NCBI GenBank assembly: GCA_019648995.1
Contig: BLXT01002468.1
Span: 3,287,134 to 3,336,610, forward strand
Reading direction: 5' to 3'
DNA length: 49,477 bases
From: Plakobranchus ocellatus
Taxonomy: Eukaryota; Mollusca; Gastropoda; Plakobranchidae
Both the position numbers and the translations under genes were made by a program. Each line of letters starts with the position of its first letter. Positions within the stretch are counted from its first letter, which is position 1. Positions 1 through 11,939 of this stretch are shown here, in pieces. Under the pieces are notes generated by a model. It saw nothing but the letters and a program-made list of their open reading frames with translations, made no database searches and was not told where the DNA came from.

Positions 1-449
1 TACACATCTCCTGTGCGGCAACACAAAAATAGGCTTTACCAATCAGAGGCCAAAACAAAGGCTTCAAAGGCATCTGGTGTTATACCATCTCTTCCTGGTC
101 AGATATTCTTCTCAAGCAGTGGAAAATTTCACTATTTGGTGAAATACAATCTGTCTCTTACTCTCTTCGATGTTGTAGGAAAGAGAAAGTTCTGGAATGA
201 AGGTGTGGTTTTCTAGCATACTGCGTACGTGGCCATACTCCCAGACAAAGACAGGTGATTGACAGTTCAGTTTCAAAACAGCCTATCCTGAGCTTTATCA
301 TATTATTTCTCAGTCCTTGATAGGTTACAGGGAAAAAAATCATGTGTGTGGCCTGGGGTGAGGCTTGCTAGTGATTGGCTTATTTCATGCATACATTACA
401 TAATACAATCACACTTAGACCTAGACTTGATAGTCATATTTGAATAACC

Positions 450-958
450 AATGATATGCTTTGTCAGTTTCAATCTCTGACTGGCCTTGAGAAAGAGAAA
501 TTTATCGAAGACAGAGTTGGGTAAGTATTATGCTTACCTGTTTGTGTGTGTGTGTGGGTTTGTATTTACAACTAGGCCTATGGCCTGTGGCAAAAATGAT
601 GCAATGCAATATCAAATCGATGATCCAACTTTTAGAATTAATGAGATGCTTTGGGATTTTGAACCTCTGGTAGACTTGAGAGAAATTTCTCGGATAGAGC
701 TGGATGTGCGTGTGTGTGTGTGTGTGTGCGCGCTATGTGAAGTGTGTGTATGTGTGCGTTAAGTGGAAAGTGTATGTGTGTATTTCCACTCTTATGCAGT
801 AGTAGGGCCTGGAAGAGATCGGCTCGTTTGGTATGGATTACACGATATCACACCTAGATGTCATGGTGGTCCAGGTTAAGACAAACCAATGAGAGACTTT
901 TTCAGTTTGAATCGCAGAGGCAATGGAAAGGAGAATATTTGGAAGAGACTGTTTATGG
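450..958 (+). repeat. Three diverged exon-like tandem units, each followed by a TG tract
   Basis: Three segments at 450-520, 640-704 and 888-958 look homologous. Each begins AATGA(T/G)A, contains a TTT-rich core, then a GAGAAATTT- or GAATATTT-like stretch and a GAG..TG end. The first two align well by eye and the third is more distant. Read in the same phase they give short peptides of similar shape (beginning NDMLCQFQ, NEMLWDFE and NERLFQFE). The first ends at a good donor-like GTAAGT (521). The second is preceded by an acceptor-like CTTTTAG. Each is followed by a (TG)n-rich stretch. They could be duplicated exons of a gene lying upstream, or a decayed repeat; no product is recognised. Confidence 0.35.
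700..770. repeat. TG/GTGC microsatellite
   Basis: A (TG)n run with CGTG and GCGC interruptions. Smaller TG clusters occur at about 541-556, 957-990 and 1085-1118. Short open frames across them on either strand are low complexity and were not taken as genes. Confidence 0.8.
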
Positions 959-1129
959 TGTGTGTATGTGTGCGTGTGCATGTGTATGCTCGTTAGCTTT
1001 TCCTGTATCGCAAGCTTCGTTTTGTAACCTGTACGTGCTACCATATTCCTTGTTTGGACTAGGATGTCTTGACTGATAACCTTGAGTGCGTGTCTGTATG
1101 TGTGTGTGTGTTTGTGTATTTTCACACCT

Positions 1130-2080
1130 ACCATCTGGCAATGGGCTTATTGACTGGCCAATGGTAATGAAAGGAAGGTGAGGATTTGATGTACATAGTA
1201 GACCTAGAGGCAGCCTCATGCTTTATTACTATTTCTAGCAAGATATCCTTTGTTTGCCTAACTTAGGAAAATGTTACCTTGGGGAAAATTTGTCAATGAA
1301 TGAGATAAGCAGCGTGTGTATTATTTTCTATTGGCCTATGTCATGGCCTCGAAGATGATAAATAATATCGTTTTATATAACTTAGAAAAGCACTGGCCTC
1401 ACAGTATACGATTCCTCTTCATTCTTTTTCATTAGTTTTATATACCCCTCAAAAGCGTTGCCCTCACTATATAAATTATCTAGTATCTCTTTCATATTAC
1501 CCGACAAAACTGTTTTACTTGCGTATAGTAAGCAATCGTCCGTTTGCCAGTGAGGAAACTACCGTTACTTGCCCACAATTTTGACACCGGGGGTCGAGGC
1601 AGGATGCGGGATTCACTCAATGAAGGGTTGCGGTTTGAAGGAGAATTTAGTTACATCACAGATACTATCTTTGGTTACATATTATAAAATCTTAAGCGAT
1701 GTTTTTTTTTTTGGTTTTGTTTTGTTTATTTTTAGTTTTGATTTTTTTTATTGTAAGAGAAAATAATCTATACAAACGCATAGATTTAACTTATGCAAAC
1801 TTTAGAGGTAGAGACTGAAGAAAATCAATATCTATTATATTCAATATGGTTAGTGACAATGCATCAGTTTTTAACTTTGAAAGATAAGTTAAGCCTCTCT
1901 CTCTCTTTCCCCCCCTCCCTCTCTGTCTAAATATTGACATATAAACCTAAAAACTGAAGCATAGACCTAATATGAATATTAATATGAAATGTATATATTT
2001 AGCACTACTAAACCTTCTAGGTCTAAAAAAAGTTGTAAAAAAAAAAAAAAATACAATGTTATGTTTAACATGCCCTCAAA
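1130..2080. other. Intergenic, nothing recognised
   Basis: AT-rich sequence with homopolymer T runs (about 1700-1750), a short CT tract (about 1890-1925) and a poly-A run (about 2037-2051). No convincing exon, RNA gene or mobile element was seen. Confidence 0.6.
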
Positions 2081-2084
2081 TCTA

Positions 2085-2275
2085 GTTCTACAATCTGGGC
2101 AAAATTGATGCAACATCTAAATCTTCAATTTCAGATCTAGAATCAACAATTTTAAAATCAAAATCAATGCTTTATGTTGATCCATATCTTGGGCCTAGAT
2201 TCTAAATCTAGTAGCTTGATCTAGATATTGTAGATTTATAGACTATTAGATCTAGACCTAGATCTAAAATCAGGA
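2085..2275. repeat. TCTAGA/AGATCT-rich tract
   Basis: Repeated overlapping words TCTAGA, AGATCT and CTAGATCTAGA in an otherwise AT-rich stretch. It resembles the longer tract at 6935-7505 and is probably a species-typical dispersed low-complexity motif. Confidence 0.5.
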
Positions 2276-2433
2276 GGACATTTCCAGAGATCGAAGAAAC
2301 ACTTAATAGGCCTACAAACATTCCATTAGACCAATTAGCCTTATTTCGTCAAAAGTTATAGCAAGGGGGATATAATTTTTCAGTTTGATCTTAACAAAAA
2401 CAACAACAACAACAACAATAATAATAATAGGCC

Positions 2434-2491
<58 letters not shown>

Positions 2492-2759
2492 TATAAAGTG
2501 CAATAATAGCAAATAAACTATTATACAATAAATTTTCCGATTCTCCGCTTCTTTTATGCTCTACGCGGCGACCAGCAGTGAGATCTGAGTAGCTGCCTTG
2601 ATGCCCGGCCGGTTTTGTAACGTTACAGGTAGACAGTAGGTCTAGGTCAGTTGGCCAAGCAGATCGCCTCGATACTTGGCTACTGGAAGCAAGGGGGGCA
2701 ATCGATGAAATAAATTGTATATTAGAGCTGTCCGCTAGCAGGGTCATCTGATCTTGCAG

Positions 2760-5594
2760 CTTAGGCTGTTTTCCTTATCTCGGCGACGAGGGCATTCCAT
2801 TTTGGTCGATCTTCTGCTATGAGTATGAGGCGTAGAGTATCCAGGTCTGTCTGAGTTGTAAATTCCAGTTTTGTGGCGACAAGTTTTTTAAGGTCGTTGT
2901 TAAGGGTTATTGGGAGAGTCGTTAGAGGTCTACCTCTTGCTCTTTTGTTGTCCGAAAACTAAAATAGCATTGCTTTATTTGCAGGGATGTTTCGGTCTCC
3001 CCTTAGTACGTGCCCAAAAAGTCTCCATCTTGCTTCAAGCACCTGCATAGAGAGGGGAGCCTCTCTGCACTTTTTGTATAGGGGAGCGTTCGATATTATA
3101 GTTGGGTAACGTATTCCAAGTGTTTTTCTTAGTTGTTTTCGATGGAACGAGTCTAGTCTGTCTTCGTCTGTTTTGGTTAGAGCCCAAGTGCCACAGTTGT
3201 AGAGTAACACTGATTTGACTAGGGAGTTGTACAATTTGATTTTTGTTTTCTGTTTTGTTTTGTTTCCATTTTTCCAGATGTTTGTCAGTTTGTTAAATGC
3301 AATTTTGGACAGGTGCTTTCGGTGTTCGATGTCTTCTTTACTTCCGAGCAGTGATCCTACCTTTTTCATTGTTTTCCAATCTTCTGAGTCTTTTCTTACG
3401 CTGGTGTGTTCTGTTTTATCTACATTTACTTTCAGGCAGTGTGTTTTTAGTGTTTTCTCTATGCTATTAACGTCTGCATCTTTCTTGCCAATAAAGTCAA
3501 TGTCGTCGGCGTATATTATTTCAGCAGGGACTGGTTCTTGTTTGTCGTTTTGCATAGGTCTTATGTCCCTAAGGGCGTGTTCAAGATAGACTATAAAAAG
3601 GACGGGGCTTATGCTGTCTCCCTGCGGTGTGCCTATGTTGGTGGTAAATGGCATTGGGTCGTTAGCTCCATTTATCTTGACGTCTATTGTTGTTTCACTG
3701 AGTAGAAACCGAATGATGCGAAGTTCGTCCTCGTCGATTATATCTCTTAGTATTTCAAGAAGTTTTGTTCGGTTGATAGTATCGAACGCTGCTGACATAT
3801 CTATACCCGTAATGTTAACTTTCACCTCTGTCGCGTAGAGCACTTTGGCTGTTATCCATCCATGAGCCCATACTACATCAGAAGTACTGCGGTTTGGTCT
3901 GAATCCGCTTTGGCTGTTAGATATTTATTTTTCTACTCTTGGTCTGATGCGATTTAAAACAATTGTGGAAAGAACCTTTCGGACGGAGTTAAGAAGCGTT
4001 ATAGGTCGTAGGTTTGACGGTGGGCCTTTTGGTTTTCCTGGTTTTGGGATGGTAATTAGAAGGCCTTCATTTATACCTAAGTGCTCGTGTGATTTGAAAG
4101 TCTTGTTGAAGACGTTAGCGATTTGTTCGTCAATAACTGGTGGTGCATGTTTGAGGTATTCATTGCAGATGTTGTCTTTACCTGGTGCCCGACCGTTGTT
4201 GAGTTTATTGATGCACTCTCTTACTTCATTTGATGTTATAATTTTTGATAAGGGGCGTGGCTCTTCCTTGAATGGTTCGATGTCTTCGTAATCTTCGTCT
4301 CGAACCTTTGATTGAAAATGTTCCGTTATTATTTGCTTTATCAATTTTGGGTTGGTGACATGCTTTCCCTCTTCGTCATTTATCTTAGGGTTATCTAGTC
4401 TTTTCTTGTTGATTATTTTAATCGCTTTAAACATACCCCCATCGCTAGAAGATTTATCGATATCTTCGACGAGTTGTTGTAAGTGCTTGTCTCTAAGCTC
4501 TTTTGTTCTTTTGTATTCTATGCAAAATGTAGTTTCTTTCCTTTTTTTTTTTGACATTCGGCCTTGTTAGTTTGTTTGGAGTTCTGTATTTTTATCCTTA
4601 GTTTCTTTTGCAATTCTGACAGGTCCTGTATTTCTTTATCATAGATTTTGAACGTTTTTTGCCTAGGGGCTTCACTTATGTTGGTGTTAACTGCCGTTTC
4701 TTTTGACTGTTTAACATAGTCCCATTGATATTTTGCGCTTTGACTGGGGTCGTTTTCAGACAGGAGTTCACTTAAATGTGTTGTGTACTTTTTGGTAGTT
4801 TCTAAGTCTCGGCCTAGTAGTTCTCTGTTTCGACTTGCCGCGCAGCTGTTGTTGCGTTTCCGTGTTGTTGGTTTCCATATATTATACTTAGAGAGTTCGA
4901 ATGTGGTTTTCACCAATTTATGATCCGAGCACTTTTGTCCCACCGTACGACTGTGCATTTGTAATGAGGTGTTTTTGACCTTGTTTGCATATGATATAGT
5001 CTATTTGGTTGTAAACGTACACAGTTTTGTTTTCGTTGTTCTTGCGAGAGCCGACCCAGGTCGTGATGTGTCTGGCTGCTTTGTTGAATGCTGTGTTGTT
5101 ATGAAAAGTTTGTTTTTCTCACAGAAGTCCACAAGGTTTTCTCCATTTTCGTTTCTAAATCCTCTTGAATAATTTCCTAAACAGCTCTCTTCTCCACTCC
5201 TTTTCCCAACTTTAGAATTGAAATCCCCTGCGAAGATTATTAAAGTATTGTTTGGTAACGAGTCGATGAGTGTTTGTAAATCATTGTAGAACTTATCGAG
5301 TTCGTCAGGGTTGTTTTTAGAGCTGAGGTTGGGGCATATAGGTTTATGATCGTTAGTGACTTTACCTTTCTTTTGTTTTGTGCATTGCCGTAATCTAAAC
5401 TTATTTGTAGCACACACAATCTGTCCGAAATTTTCCATGTCCTAAGCACTTTTGGTTCTGAGTTTTTATGAATGATAAAGCCATTGCCGTAATGCCGGCA
5501 TTTGGTCTCGTACAATAACACGCGATGGCCTCGAATAGTCCAGTCACCTCCATTTTTAATTTTAGTTTCTTGAACACATAGTATATCCAATTTA
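2760..5594 (-). pseudogene. LINE endonuclease-reverse transcriptase ORF, broken
   Basis: Reading 5' to 3' on the minus strand: endonuclease segments in 5594-5001 contain VQETKI near the start and the catalytic-type motif GDFNSKVG; a linker follows at about 4958-4518. The reverse transcriptase at 4557-2959 carries LRPITLLNS, the first catalytic Asp region (GIDMSAAFDTIN), TPQGDSISPVLF, and the active-site box YADDID at 3513-3496. The C-terminal region has WRLFGHVLRGD and GRPLTTLP and runs to about 2760. Damage: in-frame stops at 3927-3925 and 2961-2959; frame changes between 5438 and 5240, near 4958-5001, and at a T homopolymer at about 4540-4552. The copy cannot encode a full protein. Family assignment rests on motifs only. 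Confidence 0.85.
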
Positions 5595-5744
5595 TACTTT
5601 TGGTTCTAAGTTTTTATGAATGATAAAGCCATTGCCGTAATGCCGGCATTCGGTCTCGTACAATAACACACGATGGCCTCGAATAGTCCAAACACCTCCA
5701 TTTTTAATTTTAGTTTCTTGAACACATAGTATATCCAATTTATA
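5449..5744. repeat. 148-bp tandem duplication at the LINE 5' end
   Basis: 5449-5596 and 5597-5744 are two head-to-tail copies of equal length that differ at about five positions by eye. Both encode the same endonuclease start (on the minus strand). The copies abut exactly, with no linker. Confidence 0.95.
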
Positions 5745-6405
5745 TCATGTGAATTATTATTTGTTTAATCCATAATTCTCTCTCTTTCCCTACCCCCCCC
5801 CCCCTCTCTCTCTCTCTTACTCGCTGAACAGAACCCTTTCGTTTAATTAAATAAGATCAGCGAGTTCTACTTAAGCAGCAAGGTAAAGAGAGAAACAATT
5901 TAAACTTTTAAAATAAAAAAAATATGATGTTGTATTATCACAGAACATATAAATGTGAAATTATAGGAACTTGTCTATCATGCCACAGGGGGGAGGGGTT
6001 ACTGTGTCGAAAAAGAAAAAAAAAAAAAAAGAATGGCGTAAATATATAGGAGGGGTTTGAAACATAAAATTGTAAGAGTATAATAATATGTAAGTCCTAC
6101 ATCTAGAAGAATGACAAGGGCTGAAACCAAAGTTGTTTGTACTATGTGTGTTGATGAATGAACAAGTACGTCCCTTAGATCTATGGAAGTCTATCATGAA
6201 ACACTGGTTATACACTATCAAGTTTGCTCCTGCAACAAAAACAAAACAAAAACAAAATATCTAGGTTACCTGATAACATCAAATAGCAGATGCACAAATG
6301 AAATTAGCAAAGAATAACTATGGCCAAAGATACATTCCAAAAAATGAAACCAACACTGCCAAACAGAAATATAAGTATAAAAACCAAAATAAGGGTAATG
6401 AAAAT
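5745..6405. other. Intergenic, low complexity
   Basis: Contains a C/CT run at about 5790-5818 and an A-rich run at about 6010-6030. No exon or element was recognised beyond these. Confidence 0.5.
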
Positions 6406-6409
6406 ATAC

Positions 6410-6835
6410 ACATGGTAAGTAGGGCCTACTTTTGTATGGTAGTGAGTGTTGGACAATAAACAAGGAAACAGTGAAAAAAAACTAGAAGCTGCAGAGATAT
6501 GGTTTATCAAACAAATGACGAGGATATCATGGACAGAAAAAAAGGCCAATGAATTGGTACTAAAAGAGGCTTATCTTGAGCGATCACTAAGTTTTTAGGC
6601 CATATTTGCCGACACAAGGGTTTAGAACACTTAGCGATCACTGGAAAGATTGAAGACACGCAGACGAGGCAGACAGAGAATAACTTTTATTTAAAGTCTT
6701 CGGTCATGGGCAACAGGCAAAGGTAGCAACAACAACTTTATTAAGTTAACTGAGAATATGTTTGAGTGGTGGAACATGATAGCCAACGCCTGTTCCATAC
6801 AAGGTACCTGAAGAAGAAGAAGAATATTAAACACC
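6410..6835 (+). mobile_element. 3' fragment of a second LINE (RTE/CR1-like), plus strand
   Basis: Frame-shifting plus-strand translation gives the classic end of a LINE reverse transcriptase: LLLYGSECWTINKET at about 6420-6470, then in other frames segments rich in RISWT, LGHI, and a Lys/Arg-rich RRRGRQR-like motif. A WWNMIANA-like end lies just before a stop and a (GAA)n-type tail at about 6810-6830. Several stops and frame changes show it is dead. Only the last part of the ORF and the tail remain. Orientation is opposite to the LINE at 2.4-5.7 kb. Confidence 0.7.
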
Positions 6836-6934
6836 GAATAACAAACATCGTAAGCACAAAAACAACCTTGACCTTTACTCTTCTATTTAGCGCCAAATAT
6901 CAACAACGTAAAGTTAGACCTACTTAGGAACGAG

Positions 6935-7505
6935 ATCAAGAATCTAGATCTAGATCTAATCTAGATCTTGATCGAGAGTGCGATTTTGGCACAGGATTTA
7001 CCCACATCTTGTTGATGCTGCTAACTGATATGAGTATTAAAAAATAGATCCAGATTTAGGCGAATGACTTAGATCTATACAGACAGTAAGTGTTAGGTTT
7101 CACATATAATATATCGATAGTGCGTTGGAAGATAGAAATCTAGATCTAGATCTAGGCCTATAGATCCAGATGTCTAGATCTAGATGTAGAATCTAGATCT
7201 GGACCTAGAGTCTTAGATAGTTTTTTTTTTTTTTAGAATATATATCAAGATCTAGATCTAGAATTTGATTAACCATGTCAAACGTCACCATAGTCTGCTA
7301 ACGCTAGGTGCTAAACTAGATCTAGAGATCTAGATAAAATATATCTTTTAAAATCAAAATTTCGAATACTAATTAGCAAGGTAAGCAAACATATCTAGAT
7401 CTAGATTCTATATCTAGATTTTAGTTCCATCTATAATTACTACTTGGGTAGAGCTTAGGCTGGATTAATTTTTGTTCAGAGCTTGCATAGACATCTAGAT
7501 CTAGA
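6935..7505. repeat. TCTAGATC-rich tract
   Basis: Many irregular, overlapping copies of CTAGATCTAGATC, for example near 6940-6970, 7138-7200, 7248-7262, 7318-7335, 7392-7418 and 7493-7506. Spacing is not constant, so it is a dispersed motif cluster rather than a strict tandem array. Confidence 0.6.
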
Positions 7506-7509
7506 CTGT

Positions 7510-8445
7510 TTATCAAGCTCTTTAGTTTAAATGTAAAATATCTGTCTCTTCCTAGCTCTCCCTCCGTTCTCTTACCCTCTTCATTTCTCTCCAGGATTAT
7601 CCAGTGGCAGACCCAGTGACCTGTAATCTATCTTCATCAGCTACGAACAAAATGAAGAGGGCAGTTTTCACAAACATGATTTGAGATTATCCCGTAAGCA
7701 TCAATTTTTCAACAATAACATACACAAATATGGTTAAGTCCACCAGTATTGTTTACAAAAAATAACATTAATGTCAAATTTTCATTTTTTTTCAGATCTT
7801 ACCAAGGCAACCAAAAATATTCAGATCACTTACAGGTGACATTTTGTGCTATGGTCTGCTAGAACGGCTAATATTGAATTAATTGCTTTTTGAATCATCA
7901 AAATCCATCAATAATTAAAGAATTTATATGGCCGTTTGAAAGGTGTGGGATGGGCCAATTTATTTGGACAAAATTAGCATAAGAATAAGCAACTAGTGGC
8001 GGTAGCAGTATTTCATTGATTTTGCACCAAAAATTGCATATTTTTTTGATAATTAAGATAAAAATATGATATTTGGTAGATGTATGTATTTTGGGGCGCT
8101 GAATCAAAAAAAAAATTAGTAAAAATCATATATCTGGCCAGATAATTCTGAAAGATTACATAATATTATGTAATATTACATAACACACATTACATATGGC
8201 TCAAATTTAGCCATTTGTAAGCTTTTTTTTTTCAGTAATCTGAAAACTACTAATTGGCATGTCATTCTGAACATTATAGCTACAGAAATGCATTATAAAT
8301 TCAAATTTACAAGCCATGGTGTAAGCCTACGATTATGTAATATGTTATGCAGAGGAAACTCGCGTATCGGCTATCTCACCAGCTTGGACTGAACGTGACG
8401 GCTATATGATGTGTTTAAAAGCATTCTGAGTCATATTATCTTACC
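7510..8445. other. Intergenic, nothing recognised
   Basis: AT-rich. A perfect 16-bp palindrome TACATAATATTATGTA lies at about 8157-8172. No gene is supported. Confidence 0.5.
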
Positions 8446-8447
8446 TT

Positions 8448-8699
8448 TCAGTTAGTGAGCTTAAAAACCTTGGTAATGGTATATTGCCTATAAAGTTGCT
8501 CAATTTCTTTGGAGTTGTCAATTATCCAATAGCGGAGATTAGGAGCAGGAGAAACAGACACTTTGGTCCTTAATATGAAGCACCGCTCAACCTCTTGGGT
8601 GTCTCTGCCATCTGGGTACTTCAATCAACCAAGCCCTTTAAGGTTCACCATAATCAACCAAAACTGCTGCTCCCGCAGCTGGTTCACGAAGCACCAATC
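8448..8699 (-). pseudogene. Exon-like 84-codon segment with one internal stop
   Basis: On the minus strand a good acceptor (TTCCTACAG) ends at 8700 and is followed by an 84-codon frame. It starts DWCFVNQLREQQFWL, has one TGA after codon 24, stays open for 58 more codons (KYPDGRDTQEVERCFI, then RYWIIDNSKEIEQL), and ends at a TGA at 8450-8448. The composition is protein-like. It lies just downstream, on the same strand, of the transposase-like sequence at 9.0-11.7 kb, so it may be its last exon. No family was recognised. Confidence 0.4.
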
Positions 8700-9012
8700 C
8701 TGTAGGAAGCAGAAATAATAAAAACGGAAAATGTATTGTTCTTCAAAGTGAAAAAAAAAATCACCTTTGTATAGAGTTTGACATACTGTTTTGCTAAATA
8801 TTTTTAAAGCAAAAAATTGTACAATATTCAGCTCTGTTTTTAACTTTAAATCTTAAAGGAAAAAAACCACAAAACAAAAAGAAAAAATGGTGTACTTGGT
8901 ATAAAGACTTTGTTTTGGTCTCTTTCTTTAAAATTTTTTTCCCTTCGTTTCTTAACTAATACAGCATGAATTGAAAGGCGAATTACAATACTAAAAAATG
9001 TTGATATTTTCT

Positions 9013-11692
9013 TTAAAATTGATCTGTGTACCAAGTCTGTGGGTAAGCAACTGCAACCCAGTCGTCTTTTGACAGGCTTTCATTGATACTTGGTAGAGCC
9101 AGAGATGATGGGATCTTGGAGCCGCCTTGATCTCTTGCATTTTTAGGGTTTTGAGGCTGCTGTTGTGATAGTCTGTGGCACTCCCCCTGAGTTGCTAAGT
9201 CCCTTGCCCGGAGCTTATCTCTGAGCTCTTTGCCACCTTTACGAGCTTTTTGCCATAGCAGACGGCGGACAATTGCTGGGAGGTGTTTCAGCCATTCCCC
9301 CACATCGTGTCTGCTTCAGGGTTACCACTGTAGAATGGTGATGGAAGGAAGCATTCGGGCACATCATTTGGCTGGCATCTAACATCCAAGGCCATGTTCA
9401 CAAATTAGATTGGTGGCAGGGGCAAAGCTGCTAGCTGAGGTTGATGGCTCCTCTGCCATGAGGTCAGAAACCTGGGCTTTAAGGGCATTGACAAAACCTT
9501 GAGCAATTACAGCTAGGAAGCTGAAGGTCTCTTTATCTTCTAGCATTGGTGGTCGCTCAAATTCTATGCTTGGGATAGGAAGCTGTGGAAGGCAGAATAC
9601 AGAGCGGCACAGAATGCTGTCTGGATCTTTTTTCCAGGTCATCATGGTGAGGTGCTTTAACCACTGATCCCATCTGCGGGTAGCTGTAGTGTCCACTGGT
9701 AATGGCAATCCAATAGGGTTCGGTGATCTTGTAAAAAAAAAAGGCCTAAACATATTAAAAGATAAAGTAAATTTTTATTTTTCGATCCATTAAGAACACT
9801 AGTTTGTCTGAAATTTTTGTTTCTGTGATATTCCAGGATTCTTATAAAATCCAGGTGGTGATGAAAAATTTAACCCGAGACATGAAAAAAAGCCATTAAA
9901 TCTATTGTCTTTGTAGTTGGTAACAATGGATTTGATTTTCTTTTGACGGCAATCTTCCAGCCAAACATCTCTCACCCCTCTGTAATCTCCAACCGGACCA
10001 AAAATGTCCAACTTCTCCAGTGGATTTTTGTATGCAGAGAAATCAAGCCCCAGTTCGTTACCAAAAACTTGTAGCTCTTTCAATGAATATGTTTGAAATG
10101 CAAGCATCACATGAGCCATGCAAAAATACTCTTTCACTTGATGCGGCTGTGGTGTCTGCAAAATCAGGCTGCTTTATTCGTTAATGATTTTATTAGATTT
10201 TTTTTCATTAGCAGCCCTGTCACTGATGAGGAAGGCCAACGTCTGAAGTGCCTTTGCCTTGAAGTCGCTCTCACCAGCCACTGCTGCTAATTCATCTAAT
10301 TTAGCCTCTACATCATTTTCAATGGCCTCACCCGTCTCTGAGGCCAAAGATGAAAAGCCAAGACTATAATGTTTTCCATTGCTGAGCAAGACATTAGTTT
10401 CTTGAGTCTTGATCTTTTGCCTTGTGGTCCCATCTTTGGCAATACCCAAACTGTCATTTTCAAGAACCTCCTTATTTATGAAGGTCTTGGCAATGTACTG
10501 GCCAGCATCCACAATGTTTTGGACAGTCTTTCTGCTAAGCTTATTTGTGCAATGGGCATGGAAAATCTGTCTTGCATCAACTTCAATCACATCGCAAACT
10601 TTGCATGTTGCAACATCTAAAGCTGTCAGTTCTAATATTGCCATTTGCACATTTTCTTGAATTTCTCCGTCATTAAAAAAATTCACCAGAATCTGCTTAT
10701 GTGGCTCAGAGATCTTCTTTGCTACTTCTGCCTTTAAAACAGCAATTTGATTTTTTCTCTTTTCGCAGTCCAGGCACACCGCAAAGTCAAATTTTTCATC
10801 TCTCCTCTTGTAGTAAGATATTCTTTTTCTCAGCTTTCTTTTTATCTGCAATTCATCCTTAATCTGCATTTCCAGGGCAGACACTTTCTTTTGCAATTTT
10901 CTTATTGTCATCTTAGCTGTCTCTGCTCTCTGATCCCGCCTGCGGACATTGTGTGGGTTAAATGCTCCTTGGCCTGATTTTTTTTTTCTTGTTGCTCTTT
11001 GACAGATTTCTGCAAAGTTGTGAGTTGCCTCTGCTGCTTTGCAATTTTGTACTGCAAGAAATTGGATTCTTTGGCAGTCTCAGTGATAGGACTGTGAGCT
11101 GCAGAATTTCCTGCTCCATTTACATCTACTTGTTGAGGTGGCATGCTTTCGCTTTTTGATGACTGTGCTAATTGGGAAGGTGACACATGAATGAAGCTGT
11201 AAGCAGAGATGTCAAACTCTGTTGCCTTAAGTTGCAATATGCCTTCTCTGTCTTTAATTATTCGCATATTTTCCCGTTTGTTCCATAGTCCGATAACAGA
11301 AGACTTTTCAAATTTTGGAAATTTTCATCGGGGAAAATTCATCGCAAATATTTTTCCAATAAGATGTCATCTCCTCTCTGTTGCCTCCAAAGCTTCAACA
11401 TCTCAAGGAGTACTCCATTGTGTATGGTGATCCCACTGCTGTCAAATGTGAAGCACCCCAAATCATCACAGTGAGGACCAAGAGAATCATTGAGTTTTCT
11501 ATTTTTTGGACTGGCATACTGACGATTTTTAAAGATGGCCTGGATTAGCTTTCCTGTAAGATAACCTGAAAAAGCTGTAAATGAAAAAAATAAACATAAA
11601 AAAAATTTGAGATAGGTGAATACTATATGAAAGATCAATGCAAACCCCTTCAGAGGCCAAGTATTGGGCTCGTTAATGAGATGCAACCCCAC
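9013..11692 (-). pseudogene. Broken transposase-like protein of an unclassified repeated family
   Basis: Consecutive minus-strand segments form one protein-like series. 11692-11339 carries a KNRKLNDSLGPHCDD motif. 11267-10908 is followed by 10911-10174, a coiled-coil and basic start (VRRRDQRAETAKMTIRKLQK) leading to AKDGTTRQK, GKHYSLGF and ISDRAANEKKSN. 10161-9799 has YFCMAHVMLAF, FGPVGDYRGVRD and IKSIVTNYKDNRFNG. Then come 9753-9379 and 9303-9013, the last with DDWVAVAYPQTWY. From memory this resembles a large family of uncharacterised, multi-copy proteins in cnidarian, mollusc and fish genomes that I take to be RNase H-fold transposase relatives; that is inference. Damage: an in-frame TAA at 10176-10174, a frame change at a T/A homopolymer at about 10979-10990, and a stop at 11341-11339. 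Some breaks may be introns. Confidence 0.55.
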
Positions 11693-11939
11693 CGCCAGAT
11701 ACGCATCTAGAAAAAACTACTCCTACACTCCTGTGTTAATTTTTATGTCCAGTGCTTTATCAAATCAGAAAAGAAAAGCTGAAATTTTCATTTACCAGCG
11801 TCACAGCAATCATAACTAGTTCTAGACTGTCTAATTGTGGGACTCGTTAAATGACACCCGACTCTATCGCTAGAGCCGCATAAAAAAAAATCAAACTCCA
11901 AGATTCCTGGATAAAATGCCCTGTGCACTACCAGATCCC

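Larger units (their letters stand above)
2396..5744 (-). mobile_element. Decayed non-LTR retrotransposon (LINE), 5'-truncated
   Basis: Minus-strand element with an apurinic-type endonuclease, then a reverse transcriptase, then a C-terminal region and a non-coding 3' part of about 250 bp. It ends in an (ATT)n tail, seen on the plus strand as (TAA)n at 2434-2490 with an AAC-repeat extension at 2396-2421. Such simple-repeat tails are typical of RTE/CR1-like LINEs. The 5' end begins inside the endonuclease domain, so the copy is 5'-truncated, as is usual for target-primed reverse transcription. The 5' end also carries a 148-bp direct duplication. I did not find a clear target-site duplication. 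The clade (RTE-like or other) is not settled. Confidence 0.85.

Noticed and set aside
2312..2747. Minus-strand Ile-rich and Tyr-rich open frames
   Set aside because: Produced by the (TAA)n tail of the LINE.
3215..3838. Plus-strand open frames over the LINE
   Set aside because: Shadows of the minus-strand reverse transcriptase, which has the YADD box and the correct motif order.
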